Shown: positions 1-10,217, counted from the first letter of the stretch. The stretch is DNA of 64,000 nt from Siphonodentalium dalli (GCA_032622095.1 CP136068.1:163391465-163455464); one strand, 5' to 3'. The notes: generated by a model not told the origin, from the letters alone. Translations and numbers: made by a program.

Positions 1-1
1 T

Positions 2-1471
2 TTGACCTCTCAAGGGAAGAGCTTGGTGATCAACAGTCTCCTATTGTCTACAATGTGGTACCCATTAAATGTTTTATGTATACCAGATTTTTATGTGAAC
101 AAAATCAAATCATTGTGCTTACATTATTTATGGGGCAGTGATTACAATGTCATAAAATACACAACAGCTATTGGAAAAATCATGGATGGTGGACTTAATT
201 TGGCAGATATTATCCTGAAAAGAGATGCAATGAGATTGAAATGGGTTAAGCGATACAATCAAAGTAAATTTCCATGGGTTGTCTTTATGGAGTACCATTT
301 TCAAAATTATAAAGATTTACAACTGAATAAAGGCATATTCTATCAAGATATTGATAAAAAGTTGCTCAAGACAATGCCAAACTTCTACCAAGAAATACTT
401 TATGCATGGAATAAGATTAACAGGAACAATGGGGAAATGCAATACCCTGATAAAGATATACACCATTTATGCCTTTTTGATAATAGCATGATCAAATTCA
501 TAAATAAAACATTGTGGTTTGAAAATTTTGTACATGCGGGTATAACAAGAATCAAAGACATTATTTATGAATACATACCAGGATTTTTGCCATCAAGCTC
601 CATCCATGATTTAGTATGCGGTTCAGACCAGTGCACATGCAGCCAAGTCACCACTCAATACAGGATCATCCTGACAGCGTTACCAAGTGGTTGGTATGAA
701 ACTATCTCCCAATCATCGCTGGCAGAACTGGAAAGTAACGATACAAATTTAAAATACCCACACTCAAGTGGAAATTTTTCAGAAGTACAAAATATATCAA
801 CAAAAATAGCATATGATCTAATGAGAGAAAAACATTTCCAAATTCCCACAGGAGAACAGCATTGGATGAAATTGTTTGCGCACAGCTCAATAGTTATAGA
901 TAAACTTAAATGGGAGATAGTTTACTTACCAATCAAATCATGCGAAATGAAATTTTTGGATTTCAAAATTTACCATAATACCGTGTTCACACTAGAAAAG
1001 CAGAAAAAAATTGGGAAAATAGACAGCAGCCTGTGTAAAATATGCCACTCAGAGGTAGAAAATATACAACATATTTTTCAGTCTTGTCCTTGTCTGACAA
1101 ATTTTAAATGGAAATTTAAGCGCCTTATAGATATAATGCATCATGATAACAAAGCAGTGTCAGACAAGGAATTCGAGAAGTATATTTTGTTTGGGCAGGA
1201 TAAATTTTCAATCACACCAAACTATCATTTCCTGAATTTAATGTATAGTTCATACAGGTTAGCTGTATGGAAGCGAAGAAATTTCTGTCTGAAAAAACAG
1301 AAAATTATTGACATCTATTTTCTTTTTTCAAAAATCATGCATGATCATGTGGAATACTTTCATCAATATACAGTAGATCACGGTTGGCAAGAAAAATTCA
1401 GTAAATATCTAGTGGCTGGGAATCCAATACTCTATTTTACTGATGGAAAGCCAAAACTAGATCTTTCGTAA
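2..1471 (+). CDS. LINE ORF2 C-terminal fragment (post-RT region)
   Basis: The frame is open to the left edge, so this is the last 489 residues of a longer ORF2; the first codon is TTG and is not a true start. The reverse-transcriptase catalytic core lies outside the window. What remains matches the thumb and C-terminal region of the LINE ORF2 at 39887-42928, with shared stretches such as IKYTT.IG, SKFPW, KDIIYEY.PGFLP and CK.CHSEVE. The last includes the C-terminal cysteine/histidine cluster CKICHSEVENIQHIFQSC near residues 346-363, typical of L1/Tx1-type ORF2. The frame is undisrupted over its whole length, so the copy is fairly young. Confidence 0.85.
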   Translation: MTSQGKSLVINSLLLSTMWYPLNVLCIPDFYVNKIKSLCLHYLWGSDYNVIKYTTAIGKIMDGGLNLADIILKRDAMRLKWVKRYNQSKFPWVVFMEYHFQNYKDLQLNKGIFYQDIDKKLLKTMPNFYQEILYAWNKINRNNGEMQYPDKDIHHLCLFDNSMIKFINKTLWFENFVHAGITRIKDIIYEYIPGFLPSSSIHDLVCGSDQCTCSQVTTQYRIILTALPSGWYETISQSSLAELESNDTNLKYPHSSGNFSEVQNISTKIAYDLMREKHFQIPTGEQHWMKLFAHSSIVIDKLKWEIVYLPIKSCEMKFLDFKIYHNTVFTLEKQKKIGKIDSSLCKICHSEVENIQHIFQSCPCLTNFKWKFKRLIDIMHHDNKAVSDKEFEKYILFGQDKFSITPNYHFLNLMYSSYRLAVWKRRNFCLKKQKIIDIYFLFSKIMHDHVEYFHQYTVDHGWQEKFSKYLVAGNPILYFTDGKPKLDLS

Positions 1472-4081
1472 TGATACGAGCGCAGAAATATGTGAATTGC
1501 ATAAGATACAAGCAAGCACCATGTATTAATGTATTACTGGTATATCACTGAAAAATGAAGTGATCATTCATAAATGTAAATATTAATATCAATTTATTAA
1601 TTTATTTATTTTAATTCCCCCCCCCCCCCCGGCCCCTCCCCCACCCTTTATGTAACACAACGTATACACAATACATATAGAGAAATAGATCCATACCTAT
1701 AAATAGCAAATCAGTCCCTATTTTGAAAACGACCAACTTGACCGAGAAGAGGGAATACAATTAAACCCCTCCCTAAAATTATAGTTATATGCATACATCC
1801 CTAATTTAAAAAACCGAAACTTTTCAAACATTTCAGAAGTCAATAGGAATAAAAGCTTTTAGAAGTTTTTGTTTTGTTTTTGTTCTTACTAACATTTGAA
1901 AGATCAAAACATGTTTATGCACTGCCCCCTGCCCAAAACACCCCAATGTACGTGTACCGATAAGACACGTCCCTGAATTATTTTTATTATTAATTATCGA
2001 AACCCAACTTTGAACTACATGTAATAGTTTGCAAAGAAACACTCATGTAAAACTAAAGGACTCCACCTTAATTTATAATTCAGTAATTGTCTATAATTCC
2101 ATTGCAATGTATACATGTAGGTGTGTTGTTATTGAATGTTTGTATAATTTTTCATTCACAGACATTTAAAAGGTCATATGTACTTTTGTGAGTTATATTA
2201 AATATTGAAATTTATATTTTATCCTTGGGGGTGTCTTTGGGTTCTGTGATAGAGTACGCAATCACTAGTGTAGCATGACGCATGATACACAGTGATAAGT
2301 TGGCGCTCGCCACACCATATTTACTATACAAAGCTGCCGAAACCTCACAGAGCCCACAGACTTTCCTGAGGATCAAATGTAATATATTTATATATTAAGA
2401 TAGATAGTGAGTACATTGAGTATGATACTTCACATGACTTTTTCTCACCTAAAAATATAATTATTGATCTAATTCTGTTAGATCCCAGTTTTTAAGCCAT
2501 ACAAGAAAACTGGTCCACTGTTCAGACTGTATCACAGGATAAGACACATCAGAGCGGAGTGAAACCGACATGCCGAAGAATATCTATTCAAGGCCAATCC
2601 CACGAATGCCAGTTTTCTGGAATTTCCAACTTGTCACCGAGTCGCGACTCATCAGATGCAGCACACAAATAAGTTTTACCTGAAAAAAAAAAATAAAAGA
2701 AAGAAAGAAATAAATAAAAATCCATCTGTATGCAAAACAGACACAGGTTTGTGCCATTCAGAATTCACGATTATAATAATGGAACAGGGTTAACATAAAT
2801 ATGTCGCAAAATATAAATGTACAGAACCATAAGCATGTATGTTGCTATGAATAATTATTACCACTTTAGGCTTAGAGAGCTTTCTCCAGTAGAATAACAG
2901 TATTTTACCTGCACGATATAAATCCAAAATTTTGAGGTGAGGTTGACTGGAGGCGGACGGCGGGCGTTATTGAGGCTTTGTTTTCAGTGGGGCCCGCCGC
3001 CCTCTTCTGGTCAAATCACTGATCAAGAGATCACACTAGGCGGAATGGTAATGGCATGGTTTTGTCGGGTGCCGGGGTTTTTTGGTGGACCTTCGTCAGG
3101 ATTCATGGGTGATTGGCAGCCCTTGGGCCCATTAGAGGCCCTTAACTGCGTTTCGGGCCTCTGGTGGGACCTCGGGTTGTTGGTCCTTCCTGTCGGGCTG
3201 TTGATGGACCGTGGCGCCCTGGGAAATTGTGTTATTAGTATAATATTAATAACAAACCATTTTATTATTATTAATAATATATTATTACATTTATATTTAT
3301 AAATTTATAAATTTGCATATTTACATGGTGAAACAACAAATATATTCATAATATCGTGTCCATTTTATCACACAATATTGGCACATGGGTGGATCGTGCC
3401 ATGGGTCTCTGCTCTGGCTCACGCCCCGAGTGGAGATTCATGGCGTGATCCAGCCCATGGGCTGAAGTCGAAGACATCAACACGAAAATTTGGCGAAGCT
3501 AAAGTGCTTTTTCCCACAGATATATGGTTATTTTCCTCTATGAAACTCACCGTAGACTTCATAGAGACAACAGACAACATCGATATGACTACAATATCCT
3601 TTTTGTAGATATATTAGTCCATTTTTAAAGGAATAATTTATGTTCCAGTTAAAAACACGTGTACGAACTGCACCGAACAATTCCGCAAACCTCGTCAATC
3701 TTCGTATGCGTACGGAGATACACGGAGATTGTCGAATGAAAATACTTGATGAAATTTTAGAGTTACTTCGCCTACATCACACCGAAACATTATCTTCGCT
3801 ACACCTGGAAACACTGTTAAAAATTCCATGGTAGTAAAATTAGTTTTTTAGAAATTATCTACAAGGAAAGTCCGATATATGTATACCAGATATATATCAC
3901 ATAATATAGGCTTCTGTACAGCTTTTCTATTAGGAAAATAGTGCCAAACCAAATATAAAATATAAGAATTATCACTGTTTTCATTGTAACTTCATGTGTA
4001 TATAAATGTCGTCGTTTTGTTTGTTACTGTAGCACATTGCTTATAATAATTATTTTATAATAAAAGATAAAAAAAAAAGAA
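1472..4081 (+). other. Long 3' UTR of the left LINE
   Basis: About 2.6 kb without a convincing gene. Visible content: a C tract at about 1617-1650 containing CCCTCCCCCACCC; an A/G-rich simple stretch near 2682-2716; a GC-rich block at about 2935-3220; an AT-rich block at about 3235-3320; and a terminal segment of about 450 bp (3640-4081) that aligns with the inverted end of the other LINE (37224-37680). A polyadenylation signal AATAAA lies just before the A-rich tail at 4067-4081. Short ORFs here have no recognisable domain. Confidence 0.7.
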
Positions 4082-4134
4082 AGAGCGCCAGTCTAGTAAA
4101 CTGGAGGTCGAGGGTTCGAATCCCTCAGGAGCCT
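4082..4134 (+). pseudogene. tRNA-Thr(AGT) 3' fragment, split by LINE
   Basis: U0. The gene starts at the last D-loop base; the acceptor 5' strand and most of the D arm are replaced by the LINE poly(A) tail. The anticodon arm, T arm, acceptor 3' strand and TTTTT terminator are intact. The A box is lost. Confidence 0.9.
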
Positions 4135-4398
4135 TTTTGGTTCAAAGTTTAAGTTTTTTTGTGTTTTGCAATTAGAAATGTCAGCCAGCCGTCTAATGTT
4201 GACCATTAACGGTTTGTAACTGGGACTTTGGGTTTCATTTACAATATACTGGTTCTGAGGAAATTCTCACATTACTTAACTTGATAATGAGGCCGGTTTA
4301 AGAACACTCATACAATTGTGAGATGTACGTCAATATCTAATTTTTTGTCATAACTGCACCAAAAGGCATAAGTAAAATGCGACCAAAAAAACAAAATT

Positions 4399-4480
4399 CG
4401 CTGCGAGCAGGGTTCGAACCTGCGCGGGAAATTCCCATTGGATTTCAAGTCCAACGCCTTAACCACTCGGCCATCGCAGC
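4399..4480 (-). tRNA. tRNA-Ser(TGA)
   Basis: U0, reference copy. Loop CTTGAAA gives anticodon TGA. Acceptor arm GCTGCGA/TCGCAGC with discriminator G, T stem GCAGG/CCTGC and a long variable arm (GGGAATTTCCC) as in serine tRNAs. T-rich terminator downstream on - (GAATTTTGTTTTTTT). Confidence 0.97.
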
Positions 4481-4700
4481 TGTCGAGGTATTTTCAACTG
4501 GAACGCTATTCTCACTGAACTGAATCTATTGAATGCATTCTGCGTTGATTTCACATTACATTAATTGTGATTTCGGGATATACCCACTATCTTTGCAGTA
4601 GTTGTTCAAATTAATATATACATGTATCTAATTGAGTCGAAACGAAAATTCTCCCAAACTGTGGAGAAAATTGAATCTTAAAAAGAAAATAAAACGATTC

Positions 4701-4782
4701 CGCTGCGAGCAGGATTCGAACCTGCGAGGGCAGTGCCCATTGGATTTCGAGTCCAACGCCTTAACCACTCGGCCATCGCAGC
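4701..4782 (-). tRNA. tRNA-Ser(CGA)
   Basis: U0, reference copy. Loop CTCGAAA gives anticodon CGA. It shares the acceptor, D and anticodon stems with the TGA gene but has a different variable arm (GGGCACTGCCC). Discriminator G. TTTT runs follow within 20 bp on -. Confidence 0.97.
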
Positions 4783-4927
4783 AACACTGTTGACTGACCG
4801 TACACTGCTACTTAAGTTGGCTATATGTCATTTCGACGAGGATACGCATAATTATGACGCATGCGCAATTAATCTCAAAACCAGGGGACACACTAATGCG
4901 GAAAGTTATTAACAAAACATATTTTAT

Positions 4928-5009
4928 TGGCAGCGGTGGGATTCGAACCCACGCCTCCGAAGAGACTGGTGCCTAAAACCAGCGCCTTAGACCACTCGGC
5001 CACGCTACC
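4928..5009 (-). tRNA. tRNA-Leu(TAG)
   Basis: U0, reference copy. Loop TTTAGGC gives anticodon TAG. Acceptor GGTAGCG/CGCTGCC includes one G-U pair; discriminator A as expected for leucine. Long variable arm. The terminator is the TTTT in ATGTTTTGTT, 10 bp downstream. Confidence 0.97.
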
Positions 5010-5061
5010 TGATGGTGAATGTGCAATGTCAATATCACTCACACTTCCTAAATATATCGAT

Positions 5062-5135
5062 GGCTCCTTAGCTCAGTTGGTTAGAGCGCCAGTCTAGTAA
5101 ACTGGAGGTCAAGAGTTCGAATCCCTCAGGAGCCT
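5062..5135 (+). tRNA. tRNA-Thr(AGT), b type
   Basis: U0. Loop CTAGTAA gives anticodon AGT. As in every b copy, the T stem reads G.GAG against CCCTC with an A-C mismatch at 52-62. This copy also has A at 49 (AAGAG), a second mismatch not seen elsewhere. TTTTT terminator at the 3' end. Confidence 0.9.
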
Positions 5136-5347
5136 TTTTGTTAGTTGAACAATAAAGGTGGATTTTCGTTTCAAATTTTATTCAATTTTAAACAAAGTTA
5201 AGAGTTTATTATTGCCATGCCGCCTCAAAAATATAATTGCATACCGCCTCAAAACCAAAATGTTGTATATCATTATGTTGTCTTGAGAAAACATTTATAA
5301 ACTAAGAAATACTGAAACAGAATAAAAAGGAAAGACAAAAAATTTAC

Positions 5348-5420
5348 CACCTCCGACGGGACTCGAACCCGCAATCCCCGGCTTAGGAGGCCGGTGCCTT
5401 ATCCATTAGGCCACGGAGGC
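5348..5420 (-). tRNA. tRNA-Arg(CCT)
   Basis: U0, reference copy. Loop CTCCTAA gives anticodon CCT. Acceptor GCCTCCG/CGGAGGT with a terminal G-U pair, as in vertebrate tRNA-Arg(CCT). Short variable loop. TTTTTT terminator 6 bp downstream on -. Confidence 0.97.
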
Positions 5421-5577
5421 TTATACCATTTCTGTCGTGATTACTCTTATGTATTCGCATGTATTGTTCATGGCATAGTCTTGCTAAAATGAATATGAGA
5501 TCTTTTTCACGAAGCTGATAACTGCGACACACCGCGATGTACATAAAAATAACGTAAAAATCGATTAAAATATTCAA

Positions 5578-5659
5578 CGACGAGGATGGGATTCGAACCC
5601 ACGCGGGGAAACCCCAATGGATTAGCAGTCCATCGCCTTAACCACTCGGCCACCTCGTC
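5578..5659 (-). tRNA. tRNA-Ser(GCT)
   Basis: U0, reference copy. Loop TGCTAAT gives anticodon GCT. Acceptor GACGAGG/CCTCGTC, discriminator G, variable arm GGGGTTTCCCC. TTTT at 12 bp downstream on -. Confidence 0.97.
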
Positions 5660-5754
5660 TTGTGAAATGCAGACACTAATTTGCAGTTTGATTGGTGACC
5701 ATTGCAAAAAGAGACGAACAATGATCACCGTCTCGCGAGAAATAATAATCGCCT

Positions 5755-5828
5755 GGCTCCTTAGCTCAGTTGGTTAGAGCGCCAGTCTAGTAAACTGGAG
5801 GTCGAGGGTTCGAATCCCTCAGGAGCCT
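5755..5828 (+). tRNA. tRNA-Thr(AGT), a type
   Basis: U1, reference copy of the a type. Anticodon AGT at 5789-5791. Acceptor GGCTCCT/AGGAGCC, D stem GCTC/GAGC, anticodon stem CCAGT/ACTGG and T stem GAGGG/CCCTC all pair fully. TTTTT terminator begins at the discriminator. Confidence 0.97.
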
Positions 5829-6092
5829 TTTTGGTTCAAAGTTTAAGTTTTTTTGTGTTTTGCAATTAGAAATGTCAGCCAGCCGTCTAATGTTGACCAT
5901 TAACGGTTTGTAACTGGGACTTTGGGTTTCATTTACAATATACTGGTTCTGAGGAAATTCTCACATTACTTAACTTGATAATGAGGCCGGTTTAAGAACA
6001 CTCATACAATTGTGAGATGTACGTCAATATCTAATTTTTTGTCATAACTGCACCAAAAGGCATAAGTAAAATGCGACCAAAAAAACAAAATT

Positions 6093-6174
6093 CGCTGCGA
6101 GCAGGGTTCGAACCTGCGCGGGAAATTCCCATTGGATTTCAAGTCCAACGCCTTAACCACTCGGCCATCGCAGC
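6093..6174 (-). tRNA. tRNA-Ser(TGA)
   Basis: U1 copy, as the U0 reference. Confidence 0.97.
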
Positions 6175-6394
6175 TGTCGAGGTATTTTCAACTGGAACGC
6201 TATTCTCACTGAACTGAATCTATTGAATGCATTCTGCGTTGATTTCACATTACATTAATTGTGATTTCGGGATATACCCACTATCTTTGCAGTAGTTGTT
6301 CAAATTAATATATACATGTATCTAATTGAGTCGAAACGAAAATTCTCCCAAACTGTGGAGAAAATTGAATCTTAAAAAGAAAATAAAACGATTC

Positions 6395-6476
6395 CGCTGC
6401 GAGCAGGATTCGAACCTGCGAGGGCAGTGCCCATTGGATTTCGAGTCCAACGCCTTAACCACTCGGCCATCGCAGC
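6395..6476 (-). tRNA. tRNA-Ser(CGA)
   Basis: U1 copy, as the U0 reference. Confidence 0.97.
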
Positions 6477-6621
6477 AACACTGTTGAATGACCGTACACT
6501 GCTACTTAAGTTGGCTATATGTCATTTCGACGAGGATACGCATAATTATGACGCATGCGCAATTAATCTCAAAACCAGGGGACACACTAATGCGGAAAGT
6601 TATTAACAAAACATATTTTAT

Positions 6622-6703
6622 TGGCAGCGGTGGGATTCGAACCCACGCCTCCGAAGAGACTGGTGCCTAAAACCAGCGCCTTAGACCACTCGGCCACGCT
6701 ACC
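6622..6703 (-). tRNA. tRNA-Leu(TAG)
   Basis: U1 copy, as the U0 reference. Confidence 0.97.
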
Positions 6704-6755
6704 TGATGGTGAATGTGCAATGTCAATATCACTCACACTTCCTAAATATATCGAT

Positions 6756-6829
6756 GGCTCCTTAGCTCAGTTGGTTAGAGCGCCAGTCTAGTAAACTGGA
6801 GGTCGAGAGTTCGAATCCCTCAGGAGCCT
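6756..6829 (+). tRNA. tRNA-Thr(AGT), b type
   Basis: U1, typical b copy: T stem GAGAG/CCCTC with one A-C mismatch, otherwise identical to the a type. Head-to-head with tRNA-Leu, 52 bp apart. Confidence 0.93.
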
Positions 6830-7041
6830 TTTTGTTAGTTGAACAATAAAGGTGGATTTTCGTTTCAAATTTTATTCAATTTTAAACAAAGTTAAGAGTT
6901 TATTATTGCCATGCCGCCTCAAAAATATAATTGCATACCGCCTCAAAACCAAAATGTTGTATATCATTATGTTGTCTTGAGAAAACATTTATAAACTAAG
7001 AAATACTGAAACAGAATAAAAAGGAAAGACAAAAAATTTAC

Positions 7042-7114
7042 CACCTCCGACGGGACTCGAACCCGCAATCCCCGGCTTAGGAGGCCGGTGCCTTATCCAT
7101 TAGGCCACGGAGGC
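7042..7114 (-). tRNA. tRNA-Arg(CCT)
   Basis: U1 copy, as the U0 reference. Confidence 0.97.
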
Positions 7115-7271
7115 TTATACCATTTCTGTCGTGATTACTCTTATGTATTCGCATGTATTGTTCATGGCATAGTCTTGCTAAAATGAATTTGAGATCTTTT
7201 TCACGAAGCTGATAACTGGGACACACCGCGATGTACATAAAAATAACGTAAAAATCGATTAAAATATTCAA

Positions 7272-7353
7272 CGACGAGGATGGGATTCGAACCCACGCGG
7301 GGAAACCCCAATGGATTAGCAGTCCATCGCCTTAACCACTCGGCCACCTCGTC
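7272..7353 (-). tRNA. tRNA-Ser(GCT)
   Basis: U1 copy, as the U0 reference. Confidence 0.97.
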
Positions 7354-7448
7354 TTGTGAAATGCAGACACTAATTTGCAGTTTGATTGGTGACCATTGCA
7401 AAAAGAGATGAACAATGATCACCGTCTCGCGAGAAATAATAATCGCCT

Positions 7449-7522
7449 GGCTCCTTAGCTCAGTTGGTTAGAGCGCCAGTCTAGTAAACTGGAGGTCGAG
7501 GGTTCGAATCCCTCAGGAGCCT
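7449..7522 (+). tRNA. tRNA-Thr(AGT), a type
   Basis: U2 copy, as U1. Confidence 0.97.
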
Positions 7523-7786
7523 TTTTGGTTCAAAGTTTAAGTTTTTTTGTGTTTTGCAATTAGAAATGTCAGCCAGCCGTCTAATGTTGACCATTAACGG
7601 TTTGTAACTGGGACTTTGGGTTTCATTTACAATATACTGGTTCTGAGGAAATTCTCACATTACTTAACTTGATAATGAGGCCGGTTTAAGAACACTCATA
7701 CAATTGTGAGATGTACGTCAATATCTAATTTTTTGTCATAACTGCACCAAAAGGCATAAGTAAAATGCGACCAAAAAAACAAAATT

Positions 7787-7868
7787 CGCTGCGAGCAGGG
7801 TTCGAACCTGCGCGGGAAATTCCCATTGGATTTCAAGTCCAACGCCTTAACCACTCGGCCATCGCAGC
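7787..7868 (-). tRNA. tRNA-Ser(TGA)
   Basis: U2 copy, as U0. Confidence 0.97.
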
Positions 7869-8088
7869 TGTCGAGGTATTTTCAACTGGAACGCTATTCT
7901 CACTGAACTGAATCTATTGAATGCATTCTGCGTTGATTTCACATTACATTAATTGTGATTTCGGGATATACCCACTATCTTTGCAGTAGTTGTTCAAATT
8001 AATATATACATGTATCTAATTGAGTCGAAACGAAAATTCTCCCAAACTGTGGAGAAAATTGAATCTTAAAAAGAAAATAAACCGATTC

Positions 8089-8170
8089 CGCTGCGAGCAG
8101 GATTCGAACCTGCGAGGGCAGTGCCCATTGGATTTCGAGTCCAACGCCTTAACCACTCGGCCATCGCAGC
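8089..8170 (-). tRNA. tRNA-Ser(CGA)
   Basis: U2 copy, as U0; one change in the 3' flank (AAACCG for AAAACG). Confidence 0.97.
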
Positions 8171-8315
8171 AACACTGTTGAATGACCGTACACTGCTACT
8201 TAAGTTGGCTATATGCCATTTCGACGAGGATACGCATAATTATGACGCATGCGCAATTAATCTCAAAACCAGGGGACACACTAATGCGGAAAGTTATTAA
8301 CAAAACATATTTTAT

Positions 8316-8397
8316 TGGCAGCGGTGGGATTCGAACCCACGCCTCCGAAGAGACTGGTGCCTAAAACCAGCGCCTTAGACCACTCGGCCACGCTACC
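8316..8397 (-). tRNA. tRNA-Leu(TAG)
   Basis: U2 copy, as U0. Confidence 0.97.
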
Positions 8398-8449
8398 TGA
8401 TGGTGAATGTGCAATGTCAATATCACTCACACTTCCTAAATATATCGAT

Positions 8450-8523
8450 GGCTCCTTAGCTCAGTTGGTTAGAGCGCCAGTCTAGTAAACTGGAGGTCGA
8501 GAGTTCGAATCCCTCAGGAGCCT
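8450..8523 (+). tRNA. tRNA-Thr(AGT), b type
   Basis: U2 copy, typical b type. Confidence 0.93.
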
Positions 8524-8735
8524 TTTTGTTAGTTGAACAATAAAGGTGGATTTTCGTTTCAAATTTTATTCAATTTTAAACAAAGTTAAGAGTTTATTAT
8601 TGCCATGCCGCCTCAAAAATATAATTGCATACCGCCTCAAAACCAAAATGTTGTATATCATTATGTTGTCTTGAGAAAACATTTATAAACTAAGAAATAC
8701 TGAAACAGAATAAAAAGGAAAGACAAAAAAATTAC

Positions 8736-8808
8736 CACCTCCGACGGGACTCGAACCCGCAATCCCCGGCTTAGGAGGCCGGTGCCTTATCCATTAGGCC
8801 ACGGAGGC
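8736..8808 (-). tRNA. tRNA-Arg(CCT)
   Basis: U2 copy, as U0; the terminator run is slightly altered in the flank. Confidence 0.97.
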
Positions 8809-8965
8809 TTATACCATTTATGTCGTGATTACTCTTATGTATTCGCATGTATTGTTCATGGCATAGTCTTGCTAAAATGAATTTGAGATCTTTTTCACGA
8901 AGCTGATAACTGCGACACACCGCGATGTACATAAAAATAACGTAAAAATCGATTAAAATATTCAA

Positions 8966-9047
8966 CGACGAGGATGGGATTCGAACCCACGCGGGGAAAC
9001 CCCAATGGATTAGCAGTCCATCGCCTTAACCACTCGGCCACCTCGTC
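8966..9047 (-). tRNA. tRNA-Ser(GCT)
   Basis: U2 copy, as U0. Confidence 0.97.
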
Positions 9048-9142
9048 TTGTGAAATGCAGACACTAATTTGCAGTTTGATTGGTGACCATTGCAAAAAGA
9101 GACGAACAATGATCACCGTCTCGCGAGAAATAATAATCGCCT

Positions 9143-9216
9143 GGCTCCTTAGCTCAGTTGGTTAGAGCGCCAGTCTAGTAAACTGGAGGTCGAGGGTTCG
9201 AATCCCTCAGGAGCCT
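9143..9216 (+). tRNA. tRNA-Thr(AGT), a type
   Basis: U3 copy, as U1. Confidence 0.97.
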
Positions 9217-9480
9217 TTTTGGTTCAAAGTTTAAGTTTTTTGGTGTTTTGCAATTAGAAATGTCAGCCAGCCGTCTAATGTTGACCATTAACGGTTTGTA
9301 ACTGGGACTTTGGGTTTCATTTACAATATACTGGTTCTGAGGAAATTCTCACTTTACTTAACTTGATAATGAGGCCGGTTTAAGAACACTCATACAATTG
9401 TGAGATGTACGTCAATATCTAATTTTTTGTCATAACTGCACCAAAAGGCATAAGTAAAATGCGACCAAAAAAACAAAATT

Positions 9481-9562
9481 CGCTGCGAGCAGGGTTCGAA
9501 CCTGCGCGGGAAATTCCCATTGGATTTCAAGTCCAACGCCTTAACCACTCGGCCATCGCAGC
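9481..9562 (-). tRNA. tRNA-Ser(TGA)
   Basis: U3 copy, as U0. Confidence 0.97.
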
Positions 9563-9782
9563 TGTCGAGGTATTTTCAACTGGAACGCTATTCTCACTGA
9601 ACTGAATCTATTGAATGCATTCTGCGTTGATTTCACATTACATTAATTGTGATTTCGGGATATACCCACTATCTTTGCAGTAGTTGTTCAAATTAATATA
9701 TACATGTATCTAATTGAGTCGAAACGAAAATTCTCCCAAACTGTGGAGAAAATTGAATCTTAAAAAGAAAATAAAACGATTC

Positions 9783-9864
9783 CGCTGCGAGCAGGATTCG
9801 AACCTGCGAGGGCAGTGCCCATTGGATTTCGAGTCCAACGCCTTAACCACTCGGCCATCGCAGC
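9783..9864 (-). tRNA. tRNA-Ser(CGA)
   Basis: U3 copy, as U0. Confidence 0.97.
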
Positions 9865-10009
9865 AACACTGTTGAATGACCGTATACTGCTACTTAAGTT
9901 GGCTATATGTCATTTCGACGAGGATACGCATAATTATGACGCATGCGCAATTAATCTCAAAACCAGGGGACACACTAATGCGGAAAGTTATTAACAAAAC
10001 ATATTTTAT

Positions 10010-10091
10010 TGGCAGCGGTGGGATTCGAACCCACGCCTCCGAAGAGACTGGTGCCTAAAACCAGCGCCTTAGACCACTCGGCCACGCTACC
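10010..10091 (-). tRNA. tRNA-Leu(TAG)
   Basis: U3 copy, as U0. Confidence 0.97.
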
Positions 10092-10143
10092 TGATGGTGA
10101 ATGTGCAATGTCAATATCACTCACACTTCCTAAATATATCGAT

Positions 10144-10217
10144 GGCTCCTTAGCTCAGTTGGTTAGAGCGCCAGTCTAGTAAACTGGAGGTCGAGAGTTC
10201 GAATCCCTCAGGAGCCT
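10144..10217 (+). tRNA. tRNA-Thr(AGT), b type
   Basis: U3 copy, typical b type. Confidence 0.93.

Larger units (their letters stand above)
1..4081 (+). mobile_element. Tx1-like LINE (3' part), inserted in a tRNA-Thr gene
   Basis: This is the 3' portion of an APE-type non-LTR retrotransposon running off the left edge. It consists of the C-terminal part of ORF2, then a 3' UTR of about 2.6 kb that ends AATAAAAGAT plus an A-rich tail. The tail runs straight into the interior of a tRNA-Thr(AGT) gene. The protein and the last 450 bp resemble the - strand LINE at 37224-49210, but at clearly lower identity, so this is a second subfamily. The 5' half of the split tRNA should lie several kb to the left, outside the window. 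Assignment to the Tx1 clade of the L1 group rests on the better preserved relative. Confidence 0.85.

Noticed and set aside
2937-3302. 121-codon plus-strand ORF in the GC-rich island
   Set aside because: No recognisable domain; it lies in a LINE 3' UTR and runs into low-complexity AT sequence.
4399-5659. tRNA-derived SINEs instead of tRNA genes
   Set aside because: Full cloverleafs with correct discriminators and terminators, several isotypes on both strands, no SINE body or tail.
5383-5777. Recurrent small ORFs of 60-73 codons in every unit, with words like GFEPTRG, GGIRTHASEE and LNHSA
   Set aside because: They are translations of tRNA genes and spacers; such peptides are well-known spurious entries in protein databases.
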